A stretch of 64,000 bases of DNA from Marinilabiliaceae bacterium JC040 (lineage in GTDB: Bacteria; Bacteroidota; Bacteroidia; Bacteroidales; Marinifilaceae). The notes under the pieces are model-generated. The model did not search any database. It was not told the origin of the DNA and was given only the letters and a program-made list of their open reading frames with translations. Of this stretch, positions 1-9,180 are shown one piece after another. Each line of letters starts with the position of its first letter. Position 1 is the first letter of the stretch. The DNA is taken from the NCBI GenBank assembly GCA_022496785.1, contig SNAP01000004.1, forward strand, positions 1-64,000, read 5' to 3'. The position numbers and the translations under genes were made by a program.

Positions 1-446
1 TTATTTATTTCTTTGGATCTCTTTTATATGATATATTGTTTAGTTTCTTATATCTACTAATATTGATTTCTTTCTATGTGATATATGAAATCTAATTATA
101 TATTTCGATCTTTTCTTTCTTATATGTTATATATCTATCTTTATTTTCAATTTGTACCGTCTCAATTAAATATATAAGATCTATCTGAATATTCTTATTA
201 ATAATCTGAATATTATTACACCAGATTAATTTATATTGATTGTATCTATTTTTTAGTTTTAAGTAATTAAATTGAAAGTTTCGTGATTTTTACTAATTTC
301 TATTATTTATGAGACTATTTTTCTAATAGCATTTCTCCTTTTGAAAATACATATTATTAATTTAACAGTTTTACTTATTCATAATACTGTTTTTGTGTTT
401 CTGTATTTCTTAACTTTAAATGTAATTCTAACAAAATTACATTTAT
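1..446. other. AT-rich stretch without a recognised gene
   Basis: No open reading frame with protein-like composition, no tRNA and no convincing terminator could be seen in this stretch. It is even richer in A and T than the coding DNA beside it. A near-consensus -7 element (TAACTTTA, 411-418) lies just before the first lipoprotein gene, but no -33 element is correctly spaced from it, so I do not call a promoter. Confidence 0.5.
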
Positions 447-1622
447 ATGAATATTAAAAAAAACTTATTATTATTAATCCTTGGATTAATTATTATGGGA
501 TGTTCTGAGAAAGATGGTCCTAAAGTATTAAAAGTAGAGAAAATAGAAATTTCTAAATCGACGTTAGAGTTAGTAGAAGGTTCTAGTTATCAATTAGAAG
601 CGAAAGTCTTTCCAGAGATTCCTGATATCAATATGATTTGGAAATCTTCTGATGAATCAATTGTTTCTGTCATGAATAATGGTATTATTACTGCTTTGGG
701 TATAGGAGAAGCAGAAATTCTTGCAAGTGTAGGTGATATTGTTTCTAAATGTACTATTAAAGTTGTTAAGAAACATATCCCTGTTAAATCTGTTAGTATT
801 GAAAAATCTCTTACTTTAAAGGTAGATGAAGAATATGATTTAAATATCAAGATATTGCCTGAGAATGCTTCTAATAAATCTTATAAACTTTCTTTTTCAG
901 ATGAAGATGTGATTTTTACCGATGGAGAGTTCTCAATTATGGCTGTTAAAGCTGGAAAATGTGTTATAACAGTTACTACAGCTGATGGAAATAAATCGGC
1001 TAATTGTGATGTTACTGTTGTTAGTAAAGATGATGAATTTTCTTGTATTGATAAAGCTGGCCGAAAATACCAAACTATACAAATAGGTAATCAAGTATGG
1101 ATGGCTGAAAATCTTGCTTATATCGATTCAGAATTATTGAATAACGGAGCATATGTTTATAATTATAGTGGTGATGATATTAAAGAAGCAATGAGTACTG
1201 AAAATTATAAAAAATTTGGTGTTTTATATTCTTATTCTTCTATAGAATCGTGTATTCCTAAAGGATGGCATATTCCATCAGATGAAGAATGGCAGGAATT
1301 AGAAACTTATATTGGATTATCTGATAAAGAAATTTCTTCTTATGGTTCGAGGGGGAGTAAATCGTATGCTCTAATGAGTAAGGAAGATTGGCAAGATTTA
1401 AGTTTTGAAGCAACTAATGAAACAAAATTTTCTGCTAAACCTGCAGGTTTAAGATCTTCTTCTGGTTATTTCAACCAAATCTTTTTAAGAACAGTTTTCT
1501 GGGGAGGAATATCCGAAGATGGATCGATAATAGGTAGGGCTTTATTTAATTCTAGTACAAAAATTAATAGATCGAAAGCAAACCGAAAAAGTGCTTATAG
1601 TGTTAGACTTATAAAAGATTAA
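447..1622 (+). CDS. Surface lipoprotein with two Ig-like domains and a FISUMP domain
   Basis: The 391-residue product starts with a short hydrophobic signal ending in a lipobox (MGC), so it should be an envelope lipoprotein. Residues about 30-107 and 111-192 look like two bacterial Ig-like (BIG2) domains. Residues about 195-391 carry the Fibrobacter succinogenes major paralogous (FISUMP) domain: GNQVWMAENLAY, YSY, and a PKGWHIPSDEEWQELE block, closing with a SVRLIKD strand. The family's molecular function is not known; surface adhesion or binding is the usual assumption. The next gene, 5 bp downstream, encodes a shorter FISUMP protein, so the two probably form one transcript. I am confident of the family and not of the role. 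Confidence 0.85.
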   Translation: MNIKKNLLLLILGLIIMGCSEKDGPKVLKVEKIEISKSTLELVEGSSYQLEAKVFPEIPDINMIWKSSDESIVSVMNNGIITALGIGEAEILASVGDIVSKCTIKVVKKHIPVKSVSIEKSLTLKVDEEYDLNIKILPENASNKSYKLSFSDEDVIFTDGEFSIMAVKAGKCVITVTTADGNKSANCDVTVVSKDDEFSCIDKAGRKYQTIQIGNQVWMAENLAYIDSELLNNGAYVYNYSGDDIKEAMSTENYKKFGVLYSYSSIESCIPKGWHIPSDEEWQELETYIGLSDKEISSYGSRGSKSYALMSKEDWQDLSFEATNETKFSAKPAGLRSSSGYFNQIFLRTVFWGGISEDGSIIGRALFNSSTKINRSKANRKSAYSVRLIKD

Positions 1623-1627
1623 TTGTT

Positions 1628-2311
1628 ATGAATAGATATTTTTTTATTATTATTTTGTTTATCTGTATATCATGTTCAAAAGATGAAGATAATACTACAA
1701 AGATTGTTGAAGTTGAGGAAGAAAATACGTTTGATAGACTGTATTCAACTGTTAAGATTGGTAATCAAATATGGATGTCAGAAAACTTTGCTTATATAGA
1801 TGACAAAATATTAAATTCTGGTGCTCATGTTTATGGATATGAAGGAACAAATATTGAGGAAGCAAAATCACTTGATGAATATAAGTTGTATGGAGTATTA
1901 TATAATTATGAGACGGCTATAAAGATCTGTCCTAAAGGTTGGAGATTACCTTCAGATGAAGATTGGAAGGAATTAGAGAAATTTATTGGAATGACAGAGG
2001 AGCAGGTAGATATATTTGGTGTTCAGGATGAACATGGTTTAAAAAGAGGGAATAAAGAAATCCTTGATAAGATTGTTAAAATCTATTATGGAGGAAATAA
2101 TGAATTAGGATTAAGTATTGTACTTGGTGGAGCAAAAGATAAGAAAGGTTTTTGTTTTAGAGGAACTATGGGTAATTTTTGGACTTCAAGTCCATATAAG
2201 GATAATAAAGCTATGATAAGAGGTTTTGCACCTTTATATATTCCTGCTATACAAAGGGGTGCTTTAGATAAAGATGAGACCTTCCTTTCTGTTAGATATA
2301 TTAAAAAATAG
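1628..2311 (+). CDS. FISUMP-domain lipoprotein
   Basis: This 227-residue protein has a lipoprotein signal (CISC lipobox, residues about 13-16) followed directly by an acidic linker and a FISUMP domain. It shares GNQIWMSENFAY, a PKGWRLPSDEDWKELE block and a C-terminal SVRYIKK strand with the protein encoded just upstream. It lacks the two Ig-like domains of that neighbour, so the pair looks like a duplication in which one copy carries an extra stalk. The 5-bp gap suggests co-transcription and translation coupling. The biochemical role is unknown. Confidence 0.83.
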   Translation: MNRYFFIIILFICISCSKDEDNTTKIVEVEEENTFDRLYSTVKIGNQIWMSENFAYIDDKILNSGAHVYGYEGTNIEEAKSLDEYKLYGVLYNYETAIKICPKGWRLPSDEDWKELEKFIGMTEEQVDIFGVQDEHGLKRGNKEILDKIVKIYYGGNNELGLSIVLGGAKDKKGFCFRGTMGNFWTSSPYKDNKAMIRGFAPLYIPAIQRGALDKDETFLSVRYIKK

Positions 2312-2337
2312 GACTATCTTTATATTTTACTTTTAAT

Positions 2338-2784
2338 ATGATGAAGTATATTTATATAGTTATAGTTCTTATAATAGGTTGTATAGTTTCAATACAAGGA
2401 AGTATTAATACGCAATTAACAACATATTTAAAAAATCCCTTACAAGGAGCTTTGGTTAATTTTTTTGTAGGTTTTATTAGTCTGATATGTTTAAATGTTA
2501 TTTTCAGAGTAAAGGTTCCTACTTATGAAATTATTAAAGTAATTCCTTTCTATTTATTTTTAGGAGGTTTTTTGGGAGTTGTTTTTGTGACTTCTGTGAT
2601 TTTCTTTATTCCAAAATTAGGAGTATCAACTGTTTTAGCAGCCTCAATTGCCGGTCAAATGATAACAGCATCTGTAATTGATCATTTTGGTCTATTCGGT
2701 TTTCAACCTATTTCTTTTAATATAACAAGATTTATTGGTTGTGTTTTTTTGTTAATTGGAGTGATGCTTATCCAGAATAAATAA
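2338..2784 (+). CDS. DMT-family inner-membrane transporter, YdcZ/DUF606 type
   Basis: This 148-residue protein is almost entirely hydrophobic, with about five predicted membrane helices. The first holds IGCIVSIQGSINTQL and the second NPLQGALVNFFVGF, both typical of the DUF606 (YdcZ) branch of the drug/metabolite transporter superfamily, whose members are about 140-150 residues. YdcZ-type proteins are half-length transporters thought to act as dimers; the substrate is not known. The second codon is also ATG, so the start could be one residue later. A strong terminator follows at 2854-2889, so this is probably the last gene of its transcript. Confidence 0.82.
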   Translation: MMKYIYIVIVLIIGCIVSIQGSINTQLTTYLKNPLQGALVNFFVGFISLICLNVIFRVKVPTYEIIKVIPFYLFLGGFLGVVFVTSVIFFIPKLGVSTVLAASIAGQMITASVIDHFGLFGFQPISFNITRFIGCVFLLIGVMLIQNK

Positions 2785-2853
2785 TATTCCAATAGCTAAT
2801 AGTTACTAGCTATTAATAGGGATTTTTACTATTATACCTAATAAAATTGTTTT

Positions 2854-2889
2854 AGTACTCTTTTTCATACTGTAAAAGAGTACTTTTTA
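2854..2889 (+). terminator. Rho-independent terminator after the DMT transporter
   Basis: AGTACTCTTTT (2854-2864) pairs perfectly with AAAAGAGTACT (2874-2884) around a 9-nt loop and is followed by a short T tract. A second hairpin without a T tract (AATAGCTA, 2791-2798, with TAGCTATT, 2807-2814) lies just upstream. Confidence 0.8.
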
Positions 2890-2924
2890 TATTATATTTA
2901 CCGAGGTATAGAAACAATAAATAT

Positions 2925-3326
2925 ATGACTATAAATATTTCCTTAATAGTAATTTGTTTTTTCAAATTAATTTTGTTCTCAAGTTGTTCAAGTATTTCAA
3001 ATTTGGATGCAAATAATATGAATTCTCAAATAGAGTATTCTATTTCTTCAAAAGGAAATATTATTAATAAGATAATATATACGACAGATGATGGTTATAA
3101 GATAATTAATCGTCAACATATTAATAATTGGTCTAAAAAGATATCAGTAAAGAAAAATAAAATTATAAAGCTTGAGATATTTGGGATGTATACTAATAAT
3201 ACTAATAGTGATATAAAATTATCAATTAGGGAATATACATCATCTGATTCTTATACAGTAAGGGAGAAGACATATCGTAAAAAGAAAAATAAATATTTTC
3301 ATTATTTTTTGATTTCTGAAACTTAA
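2925..3326 (+). CDS. Small lipoprotein of unknown function (paralogue A)
   Basis: This is a 133-residue predicted lipoprotein: an N-terminal hydrophobic stretch ends in FSSC (Cys about residue 21). I do not recognise the mature domain. It aligns over its whole length with the next gene product, which is also 133 residues: both have IEY, KI(I/V)YT, W-K, KLEIFG and a C-terminal FHYF(L/M)I. The KLEIFG and FHYF segments are the best conserved and probably are core beta strands. A terminator separates the two genes, so each is probably transcribed alone. Function unknown. Confidence 0.7.
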   Translation: MTINISLIVICFFKLILFSSCSSISNLDANNMNSQIEYSISSKGNIINKIIYTTDDGYKIINRQHINNWSKKISVKKNKIIKLEIFGMYTNNTNSDIKLSIREYTSSDSYTVREKTYRKKKNKYFHYFLISET

Positions 3327-3357
3327 ATGTTTAGAAGTAATTTAGTAAATCTATTAG

Positions 3358-3406
3358 AATTCCTATTAAAATAGCAAATGTTGCTATTTATAGGAATTTC
3401 TTTTTT
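3358..3406 (+). terminator. Long nested-hairpin terminator after paralogue A
   Basis: AATTCCTAT (3358-3366) pairs with ATAGGAATT (3390-3398), and inside it AAATAGCAA (3369-3377) pairs with TTGCTATTT (3381-3389) around a 3-nt loop. A T tract follows. The hairpin covers the most upstream possible start of the following gene, which argues for the downstream start at 3480. Confidence 0.85.
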
Positions 3407-3442
3407 ATCTATCTTAAATTCTTTAATAAGAATTATTTATGT

Positions 3443-3450
3443 TATATTTG
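3443..3450 (+). promoter_or_regulatory. Probable -7 promoter element of paralogue B
   Basis: TATATTTG matches TAnnTTTG and lies 29 bp before the chosen ATG. No clear -33 TTTG is present at the right spacing, so the call is tentative. Confidence 0.4.
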
Positions 3451-3479
3451 AGATAAGGCAAATACAAACAATATTTATA

Positions 3480-3881
3480 ATGAGAAACTTAAAGAATCTT
3501 AATCGCTTTATTTTTTATTTTATACTATTTCCAATTTTATTGTGTTCTTGTTCAGAAAATAAAGATTATATGGTATATGAAATAGAATATAAAATTGATG
3601 CACATATTAATACTATATCTAAAATTGTGTATACTTCAAATACAGGTAATCATACTTTTGAAGGAGAAGTAAAAAATAAATGGAATGTTAGAGTTCGAGG
3701 AAGAAAAGGACAAACAGTTAAGCTTGAAATATTTGGTAAACACGAAGCTTCTCAACATGATCCTATAAATCTTCAGATAAATGCACATATTGATAGTCAA
3801 AAATATGTATTAAAAAGAAAAGAATTTAATTCACCAATAAATAATAATTTTCACTATTTTATGATATGCGTTTTAAATTAA
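3480..3881 (+). CDS. Small lipoprotein of unknown function (paralogue B)
   Basis: I start this gene at the ATG at 3480, giving 133 residues. An upstream in-frame TTG at 3378 lies inside a terminator hairpin and would put 34 odd residues in front of the signal peptide. The signal ends in LLCSC (lipobox). The mature part is related to the preceding 133-residue lipoprotein (IEY, KIVYT, W, KLEIFG, FHYFMI), so the two arose by duplication. The domain is not one I know. It ends 16 bp before the HHH/outer-membrane gene, so co-transcription with that gene is likely. Confidence 0.7.
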   Translation: MRNLKNLNRFIFYFILFPILLCSCSENKDYMVYEIEYKIDAHINTISKIVYTSNTGNHTFEGEVKNKWNVRVRGRKGQTVKLEIFGKHEASQHDPINLQINAHIDSQKYVLKRKEFNSPINNNFHYFMICVLN

Positions 3882-3897
3882 TTTTGATCTAATAATT

Positions 3898-5847
3898 GTG
3901 CATAAGTTATTTTTAATATTAGTTTTTATATTAATTGGGCTAGAAGATATCTTTGCACAAGAAAATATTGATGAAATTATACTTAAATATCTTGAAACAT
4001 CAAATATTGACAATTCAGAAGTATTAGTAGATAAGATATATGACTTAAAAGAGAATCCTGTAGATATAAACTCAAATGATGTATATCTTTTAGAAATTCT
4101 ACCATTTATTAAACCTAATGATATAAAACGTATTTTAGAATATCGAAACAGATATGGTAACTATATTAGTATAGAAAATTTAATTTTGGTAGAAGGATTC
4201 ACAAATAAAAAATTGAAAAAGCTAAAGTATTTTATTTGTGTGTCTAATAGTATTAAGAATGAAATTTCTAATGAATCTTTATTAAAAAATACTCATCACC
4301 AGTTGTTTATAAGGACAAGTACGAATTCTAAATCTAAAAATGATAGGTATGAAGGAAATAACTGGAGATATCTTGTAAAATATAAGGTATATAAAAACTC
4401 TAGATATACTTTAGGTTTTGTAATGGAAAAAGATCCAGGAGAAGCTTTTTTTGCTAAGCATCAGAAGAAAGGCTTTGATTATTATTCTGGTTTTCTAAAA
4501 CTATCATTAAATAAATTCATTGAAAAAATATATATCGGTGATTATAATGTGTCGTGGGGACAAGGCCTTGTTCTAGGTAATAGTTTTAGCTCTTTTAAAT
4601 CTAAGCAAACAACAGATATTGGAATTGGCTATAATAAAGAACATGGGAATACATCTTCTAATGAGAATAGATTCTTCAGAGGAATATATACTAAATTAAA
4701 TTTATTTAAAAATATTAGTTTACGAGCACTATACTCTAAACGTCCTATAGATGCCAAAGTAGATATTAAAAATAAAGGAATAAAATCTTTGCCCAATACA
4801 GGTTATCATAGAACTGATAATGAAATTTATTCTAAAGATGTATCTACAGAAAATAATTATGGTACCAATATTCAGTATAATGGTATGTATTTACAAATTG
4901 GATGTAATTATTTGTATTCTAATTACGATATAAAGATTCTTCCTTCATCTTATTATTGGAAGAAAGCTGAATTTGTTGGAAAAACTAATATGAATTTTGG
5001 TATTGATTACAGATTGAATATTTCAAATTTCTTTATATATGGGGAGCATGCTATGTCTAAAAATAAATGCTATGCACACTTTATGGGAATAAATTATTAT
5101 AGTTCTAATAATTTATCTTTATCTCTGTCAGGGAGAAAATATGATAATAATTATCATTCAAAGTATGCAAATGGGTTTGGAGAGATAAGACGTACTGCTA
5201 ATGAAGAAGGAGTGTATTTAGGTATTGAATATGATATCTTTGAAGGATTAAAAATTAATTCATATTTTGATATATTCCGTTTTAAATATCCTAATTATAG
5301 GATGAGAAATGGAGGAAATGGTAATGAAGAGCTACTAAACATTGCTTATCCTTATTCAAAAACAGTGAATTTTGATTTGAAATTTAAAAGAGAGGTAAAG
5401 CCACTTGATAAAGCTGGTGTAAAAAATACACAGATTTATAAAATGGAAAAATTTTCATATCAGTTTAGTGGCGATTTTAATATTTATGAAAATCTAAAGT
5501 TATGTTCTAGGTTTGAATATCTAACTTTTAAGCATGTGAATATAGATAATAAAGGAATGCTTATGTATCTTGATATAAAATCAAATTTTTTTAATTCACG
5601 GTTTAAATCTTATTTAAGATTTTGTTACTATAAGACTGATAATTATTCTTCTAGAATTTATGAATACGAACATGATGTATTGTATGCTTTTAGTTTTAAG
5701 TCATTTTACGGGGAAGGAAATAGAATGTATTTAAATATGTCTTATAAATTAGGTAAGCAAATTACTTTATATAGTAAAATTGCATATTCTCATAAGCAAG
5801 TAGGTGATAATATTGAATTTACTTTCCAATTTCGGTATAAATTATAA
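3898..5847 (+). CDS. Outer-membrane protein with ComEA-like helix-hairpin-helix N-terminus
   Basis: The 649-residue protein begins at a GTG codon and has a Sec signal (cleavage probably after FAQ, about residue 21). Residues about 45-120 form a helix-hairpin-helix region like ComEA: NPVDINSND, LLEILPFIKPNDIKRILEYRNRYGNY, LILVEGFT. The rest, from about residue 130, has alternating aromatic beta strands ending in FQFRYKL, which looks like an outer-membrane barrel. ComEA HHH domains bind double-stranded DNA during uptake. In Bacteroidota such HHH-barrel fusions are common and uncharacterised, and the HHH may act as a protein-protein module instead. The preceding small lipoprotein gene ends 16 bp upstream. 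Confidence 0.72.
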   Translation: MHKLFLILVFILIGLEDIFAQENIDEIILKYLETSNIDNSEVLVDKIYDLKENPVDINSNDVYLLEILPFIKPNDIKRILEYRNRYGNYISIENLILVEGFTNKKLKKLKYFICVSNSIKNEISNESLLKNTHHQLFIRTSTNSKSKNDRYEGNNWRYLVKYKVYKNSRYTLGFVMEKDPGEAFFAKHQKKGFDYYSGFLKLSLNKFIEKIYIGDYNVSWGQGLVLGNSFSSFKSKQTTDIGIGYNKEHGNTSSNENRFFRGIYTKLNLFKNISLRALYSKRPIDAKVDIKNKGIKSLPNTGYHRTDNEIYSKDVSTENNYGTNIQYNGMYLQIGCNYLYSNYDIKILPSSYYWKKAEFVGKTNMNFGIDYRLNISNFFIYGEHAMSKNKCYAHFMGINYYSSNNLSLSLSGRKYDNNYHSKYANGFGEIRRTANEEGVYLGIEYDIFEGLKINSYFDIFRFKYPNYRMRNGGNGNEELLNIAYPYSKTVNFDLKFKREVKPLDKAGVKNTQIYKMEKFSYQFSGDFNIYENLKLCSRFEYLTFKHVNIDNKGMLMYLDIKSNFFNSRFKSYLRFCYYKTDNYSSRIYEYEHDVLYAFSFKSFYGEGNRMYLNMSYKLGKQITLYSKIAYSHKQVGDNIEFTFQFRYKL

Positions 5848-5931
5848 AGAATATAGTTCTTTGATAATTAGGATATTGTGAAGATACTCTATTTTATACA
5901 TATAAATTAAACCAAAAAAAATGGAATTTGA

Positions 5932-5962
5932 TTTGTAAGTTAAATAAAAAGAGTTACTTTTG
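5932..5962 (+). promoter_or_regulatory. Promoter of tRNA-Ser
   Basis: TTTG (5932-5935), 19-bp spacer, TACTTTTG (5955-5962): a perfect fit to the Bacteroidota consensus. The -7 element ends 10 bp before the mature 5' end of the tRNA. Confidence 0.8.
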
Positions 5963-5972
5963 CTGTGCAATC

Positions 5973-6057
5973 GGAGAGATGGCAGAGTGGTCGAATGCGG
6001 TGGTCTTGAAAACCATTGTACTGCAAGGTACCGGGGGTTCGAATCCCTCTCTCTCCG
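5973..6057 (+). tRNA. tRNA-Ser (anticodon TGA)
   Basis: The 85-nt gene folds as a long-variable-arm tRNA. The acceptor GGAGAGA (5973-5979) pairs with TCTCTCC (6050-6056), with discriminator G at 6057. The anticodon loop CTTGAAA gives TGA. The T loop is GGTTCGAATCC. CCA is not encoded. It has its own promoter and terminator, so it is a single-gene transcript. Confidence 0.96.
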
Positions 6058-6059
6058 CT

Positions 6060-6092
6060 AAGCACCTAAGTTCTACTTAGGTGCTTTTTTTT
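6060..6092 (+). terminator. Terminator of tRNA-Ser
   Basis: AGCACCTAAGT (6061-6071) pairs perfectly with ACTTAGGTGCT (6075-6085) around a 3-nt loop, followed by seven T residues. Confidence 0.93.
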
Positions 6093-6210
6093 GTTTATAT
6101 TTCACATAATGTCTATAGTTTTTTTATTAATCTAGTTTATTAGGATACATTAGTATTTTATTTTTATATTTATAATAAAATTTATCTAGAATATATTTAA
6201 TAAGAATAGT

Positions 6211-6468
6211 ATGAATAAATCATTAATAGAATTACCTAATATTGGTGAAGTATTAGCAAATAAATTAAACTTAATTGGAATATCTTCAGAAAAAGAACTT
6301 ATACATACCGAAATAGAAGATATTTATATAAAATTAAAACAAATTGATGACAGGGTTTGTTATAATATGCTTTGTGCAATACAAGGTGCAAAAGAGGGAA
6401 TAAGATGGCATAATCTTTCAATTGAGAAAAAAACAGAAATAAAAGAAATAATTAAGTGTTTAAAATGA
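6211..6468 (+). CDS. Stand-alone TfoX C-terminal domain protein
   Basis: The 85-residue product matches the TfoX C-terminal domain over its whole length: LPNIGEVLANKLNLIGI at the N-terminus (a helix-hairpin-helix-like turn), then YNMLCAIQGAKEGIRWHNLS. In proteobacteria TfoX is a competence regulator. In Bacteroidota this domain usually occurs alone, as here, so it need not be a truncation, and its function is not established. The gene sits alone between tRNA-Ser and a 338-bp non-coding stretch. The HHH-barrel gene is the only other neighbour with a possible DNA-uptake link. Confidence 0.85.
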   Translation: MNKSLIELPNIGEVLANKLNLIGISSEKELIHTEIEDIYIKLKQIDDRVCYNMLCAIQGAKEGIRWHNLSIEKKTEIKEIIKCLK

Positions 6469-6806
6469 TGGTATTTATATAGTTATAATTGTGTAATAAT
6501 AAAAAATACCTGTTTATTTTTATAAATTTTAACTATATGATTATGCTTATCAAAAGGTAAAAGTATTTCTAATCTTGGGTAATTATTAAGCAAATTTAAT
6601 AGAAAATAATTCTGATATAAAAAGCTACATAAATTACTAATATTTTTTTGATTTCAATAAGAACAGATTGTTAAAATTTATAATATAAAGAGTTAATCTT
6701 AAAATTTAGGATTCATTTTTAAATATATTCTAAAACATATTTAAGAAAATACTAACATTGATATTTTAAGCTTTTTCATATTTTAGTGATACTAAACTAA
6801 ACAAGC
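6469..6806. other. Non-coding stretch before the tandem receptors
   Basis: No gene, tRNA or clear terminator could be seen. The right end holds the leader of the first receptor gene, including ACTAAACTAAA (6791-6801), which recurs before the second receptor. No exact TAnnTTTG box is visible close to the start codon. Confidence 0.5.
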
Positions 6807-9143
6807 ATGAAAAAGTTAATAAAATTAAAGTTGATCTTTATTATACTTATTCTATTTATTACGTATAATAAATCATTGTCTCAAATTTCAGGTGTAGTCT
6901 TGAATGTAAAAAATTCTCCTATAGAATTTGCAAACGTCGTATTATATAAGTCTAATGGTACATTCTTAGTTGGCACAACAACAAATCGCGAAGGTAAATT
7001 TGTTTTGAAAATAGATAAAAAGTACCCCCAAATGTATTTGGAAACTTCTTTTATAGGTTATAAAGATAAAAAGCTCATTATTAGTAATAATAAACATAAT
7101 TTTAAAATACACCTAGAAGAAGATTTAACGTTATTAGAGGAAGTTGTTGTTAAAGGCAAAGCTAAACCTATTAGAATAAGGGGAGGTGCTGTTGTTGCTA
7201 ATGTTGCAGGTTCGATTCTAAGTAAAGAGGATAATACTATAGAGATGCTTAGAAAAATTCCTGGAATGATGCTTAAAGATGATAAACTTTCATCTTTCTT
7301 TGGAGGAAAAACATTAATATATATTAATGGAAGAAAAGTTAATTCTATAGATGAAGTTAAAGCCTTAGAAGTAAAAAATATTAAGAAAGTAAAGTTTAAT
7401 ACTAATCCTGGTGCAGAATTTGATGCTTCTGTAGGTTCTGTTCTAATGATTAGTACAAAAAAGCGTTTAGAAGGCTTATCTCTACAAATTGAATCTAAGG
7501 CATCGATAAAAAGATCAAAGAAGTTATCAAATATTGATGCTATAAAAATTAATTATAATACTAAAGGATTGAATTTATTTGGTTCTTATAGGTATAAGAA
7601 TTCAAATATGAAGACGTATCAAGATATAGAGACCAAGATAAAAACCAAAGATACCCTGTGGCAGCAAAATACAGATTTGTATGGAGATAATTTGAATGTT
7701 AAATATCACTCTTATTCACTTGGAGCTGATTATAGGATATCAGATAGTCAGAATATCGGTGTTAAATATGATGGAACTAATAATGATGTTGATATTTCTA
7801 CTATTCAAAATATGGAAATTATTGCTAATTCTAAAAAACAAGATTTTATAGAAGGAAAATCTGATTCAGGAGATAGAGCATATTCAAACCATATAAATTC
7901 ATACTATAATAATCAAATTAGTGAAGATTTGAAATTTGAATTCTATGCTGATTATATGAAATCACATAAAGAAAGAAATCAGTTTACTAAGGAAAAGTAC
8001 GGAATTAATAAGTTAAAAGAGACACAATCAAATAATATTTCAAATTTTGATTTATTTGCTATTAGTCCAAAGTTCAGATATAGAATAAGTGAACAACAGA
8101 ATTTATCAGCAGGTATAGAATATAGCTATGTTTCTGGGAATACTGATTTAGATTATAGTACTTCAATCTTAGGTGATAAAAAAAGTAAAACAAAAGAGCG
8201 TAAGTTAGCTGCATTTATTAATTATAATCTTAGTATAGGTAAGTTTAATTTATCTTCTGGTTTGAGGTATGAAAATGTAGATTCTGATTTTAAGGATATA
8301 GTAGATAGAAAAAAAGATATAAATAAAACGTATGGTAATTTTTTCCCTAGTTTAAGTTTATCTTATAGTAATGGAAGTCTAAGTAATAGTTTTACATATA
8401 GAAGTGGAATACGTAGACCTGATTTTGGGAAAATTAGCAGCTACTCTTATTATCTTAATCGTTTCCTTTATCAAGAAGGGAATCCAAAATTAATATCTCA
8501 AATATCTCACAACCTTCAATATTCATTTTTATATAAGTTTATATTATTCCAATTAAATTATGTGTATTATAAAGATTATATTGGTAATGATTTCTATACT
8601 AAAGAACCTAATTCTCCAGTATTAATAACAAGTTGGAAGAATTTTGATAAGGCAGAGACTATTTCAGCTCTAGTTAATATTCATTATAAGTTTGGTTTTT
8701 ATGAACCAAATATATCATGTACGTTCATGAGAAACTATATGGATTTCAATGCTGTAGATGAATTTAAGATGACTAATAATCCAATGTTTTATGTGAATTT
8801 TAATAACAATTTTAAGTTACCTAAACACTTCCTTTTGAATATTGAGTATTTCTTTAATAGCGGTGGAACATATGAATTTGCTCAAGCTAGGTCTCAGAAT
8901 ATTTTTAATGCAAAGATTCAAAAGTCATTTTATAATGAAAAACTAATGTTAAGTCTTAATTTCAAAGATATTTTTAATAAAAATAAAAACATATTTGAAG
9001 GCTCAATAAATAATATATCTATGTATCAAATTAATGACCAAGATAGAAGTTCTATTTCTTTAAGTTTGGTATGGAGATTTAATAATTACAAATCAGTTTA
9101 TAAGGGAAGATCAGCAGCTAAAGATGAGATAAATAGATTGTAA
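6807..9143 (+). CDS. TonB-receptor-like outer-membrane protein (tandem copy 1)
   Basis: The 778-residue protein has a signal peptide (about residues 1-26). A carboxypeptidase-D regulatory-like domain follows (about 27-112: SGVVLNVKNSPIEFANVVLYKSNG). Next is a plug-like region (LRKIPGMMLKDDKL, IYINGRKV, IKKVKFNTNPGAEFDAS, about 145-215) and then a long outer-membrane barrel ending in LSLVWRFNNYK. This matches the outer-membrane beta-barrel protein 3 family, relatives of TonB-dependent receptors. No TonB box is obvious. The substrate is unknown. The next gene is a close paralogue 37 bp downstream, so a tandem duplication within one operon is likely. Confidence 0.85.
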   Translation: MKKLIKLKLIFIILILFITYNKSLSQISGVVLNVKNSPIEFANVVLYKSNGTFLVGTTTNREGKFVLKIDKKYPQMYLETSFIGYKDKKLIISNNKHNFKIHLEEDLTLLEEVVVKGKAKPIRIRGGAVVANVAGSILSKEDNTIEMLRKIPGMMLKDDKLSSFFGGKTLIYINGRKVNSIDEVKALEVKNIKKVKFNTNPGAEFDASVGSVLMISTKKRLEGLSLQIESKASIKRSKKLSNIDAIKINYNTKGLNLFGSYRYKNSNMKTYQDIETKIKTKDTLWQQNTDLYGDNLNVKYHSYSLGADYRISDSQNIGVKYDGTNNDVDISTIQNMEIIANSKKQDFIEGKSDSGDRAYSNHINSYYNNQISEDLKFEFYADYMKSHKERNQFTKEKYGINKLKETQSNNISNFDLFAISPKFRYRISEQQNLSAGIEYSYVSGNTDLDYSTSILGDKKSKTKERKLAAFINYNLSIGKFNLSSGLRYENVDSDFKDIVDRKKDINKTYGNFFPSLSLSYSNGSLSNSFTYRSGIRRPDFGKISSYSYYLNRFLYQEGNPKLISQISHNLQYSFLYKFILFQLNYVYYKDYIGNDFYTKEPNSPVLITSWKNFDKAETISALVNIHYKFGFYEPNISCTFMRNYMDFNAVDEFKMTNNPMFYVNFNNNFKLPKHFLLNIEYFFNSGGTYEFAQARSQNIFNAKIQKSFYNEKLMLSLNFKDIFNKNKNIFEGSINNISMYQINDQDRSSISLSLVWRFNNYKSVYKGRSAAKDEINRL

Positions 9144-9180
9144 AAGTTTCAGTAAGGCAAAATAAACTAAACTAAATATT

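Noticed and set aside
3378-3479. Longer start for the second 133-residue lipoprotein
   Set aside because: The added residues lie in a terminator hairpin and precede the signal peptide.
6211-6468. Truncated tfoX pseudogene
   Set aside because: The stand-alone C-terminal domain is a normal family form and the frame is intact with its own start and stop.
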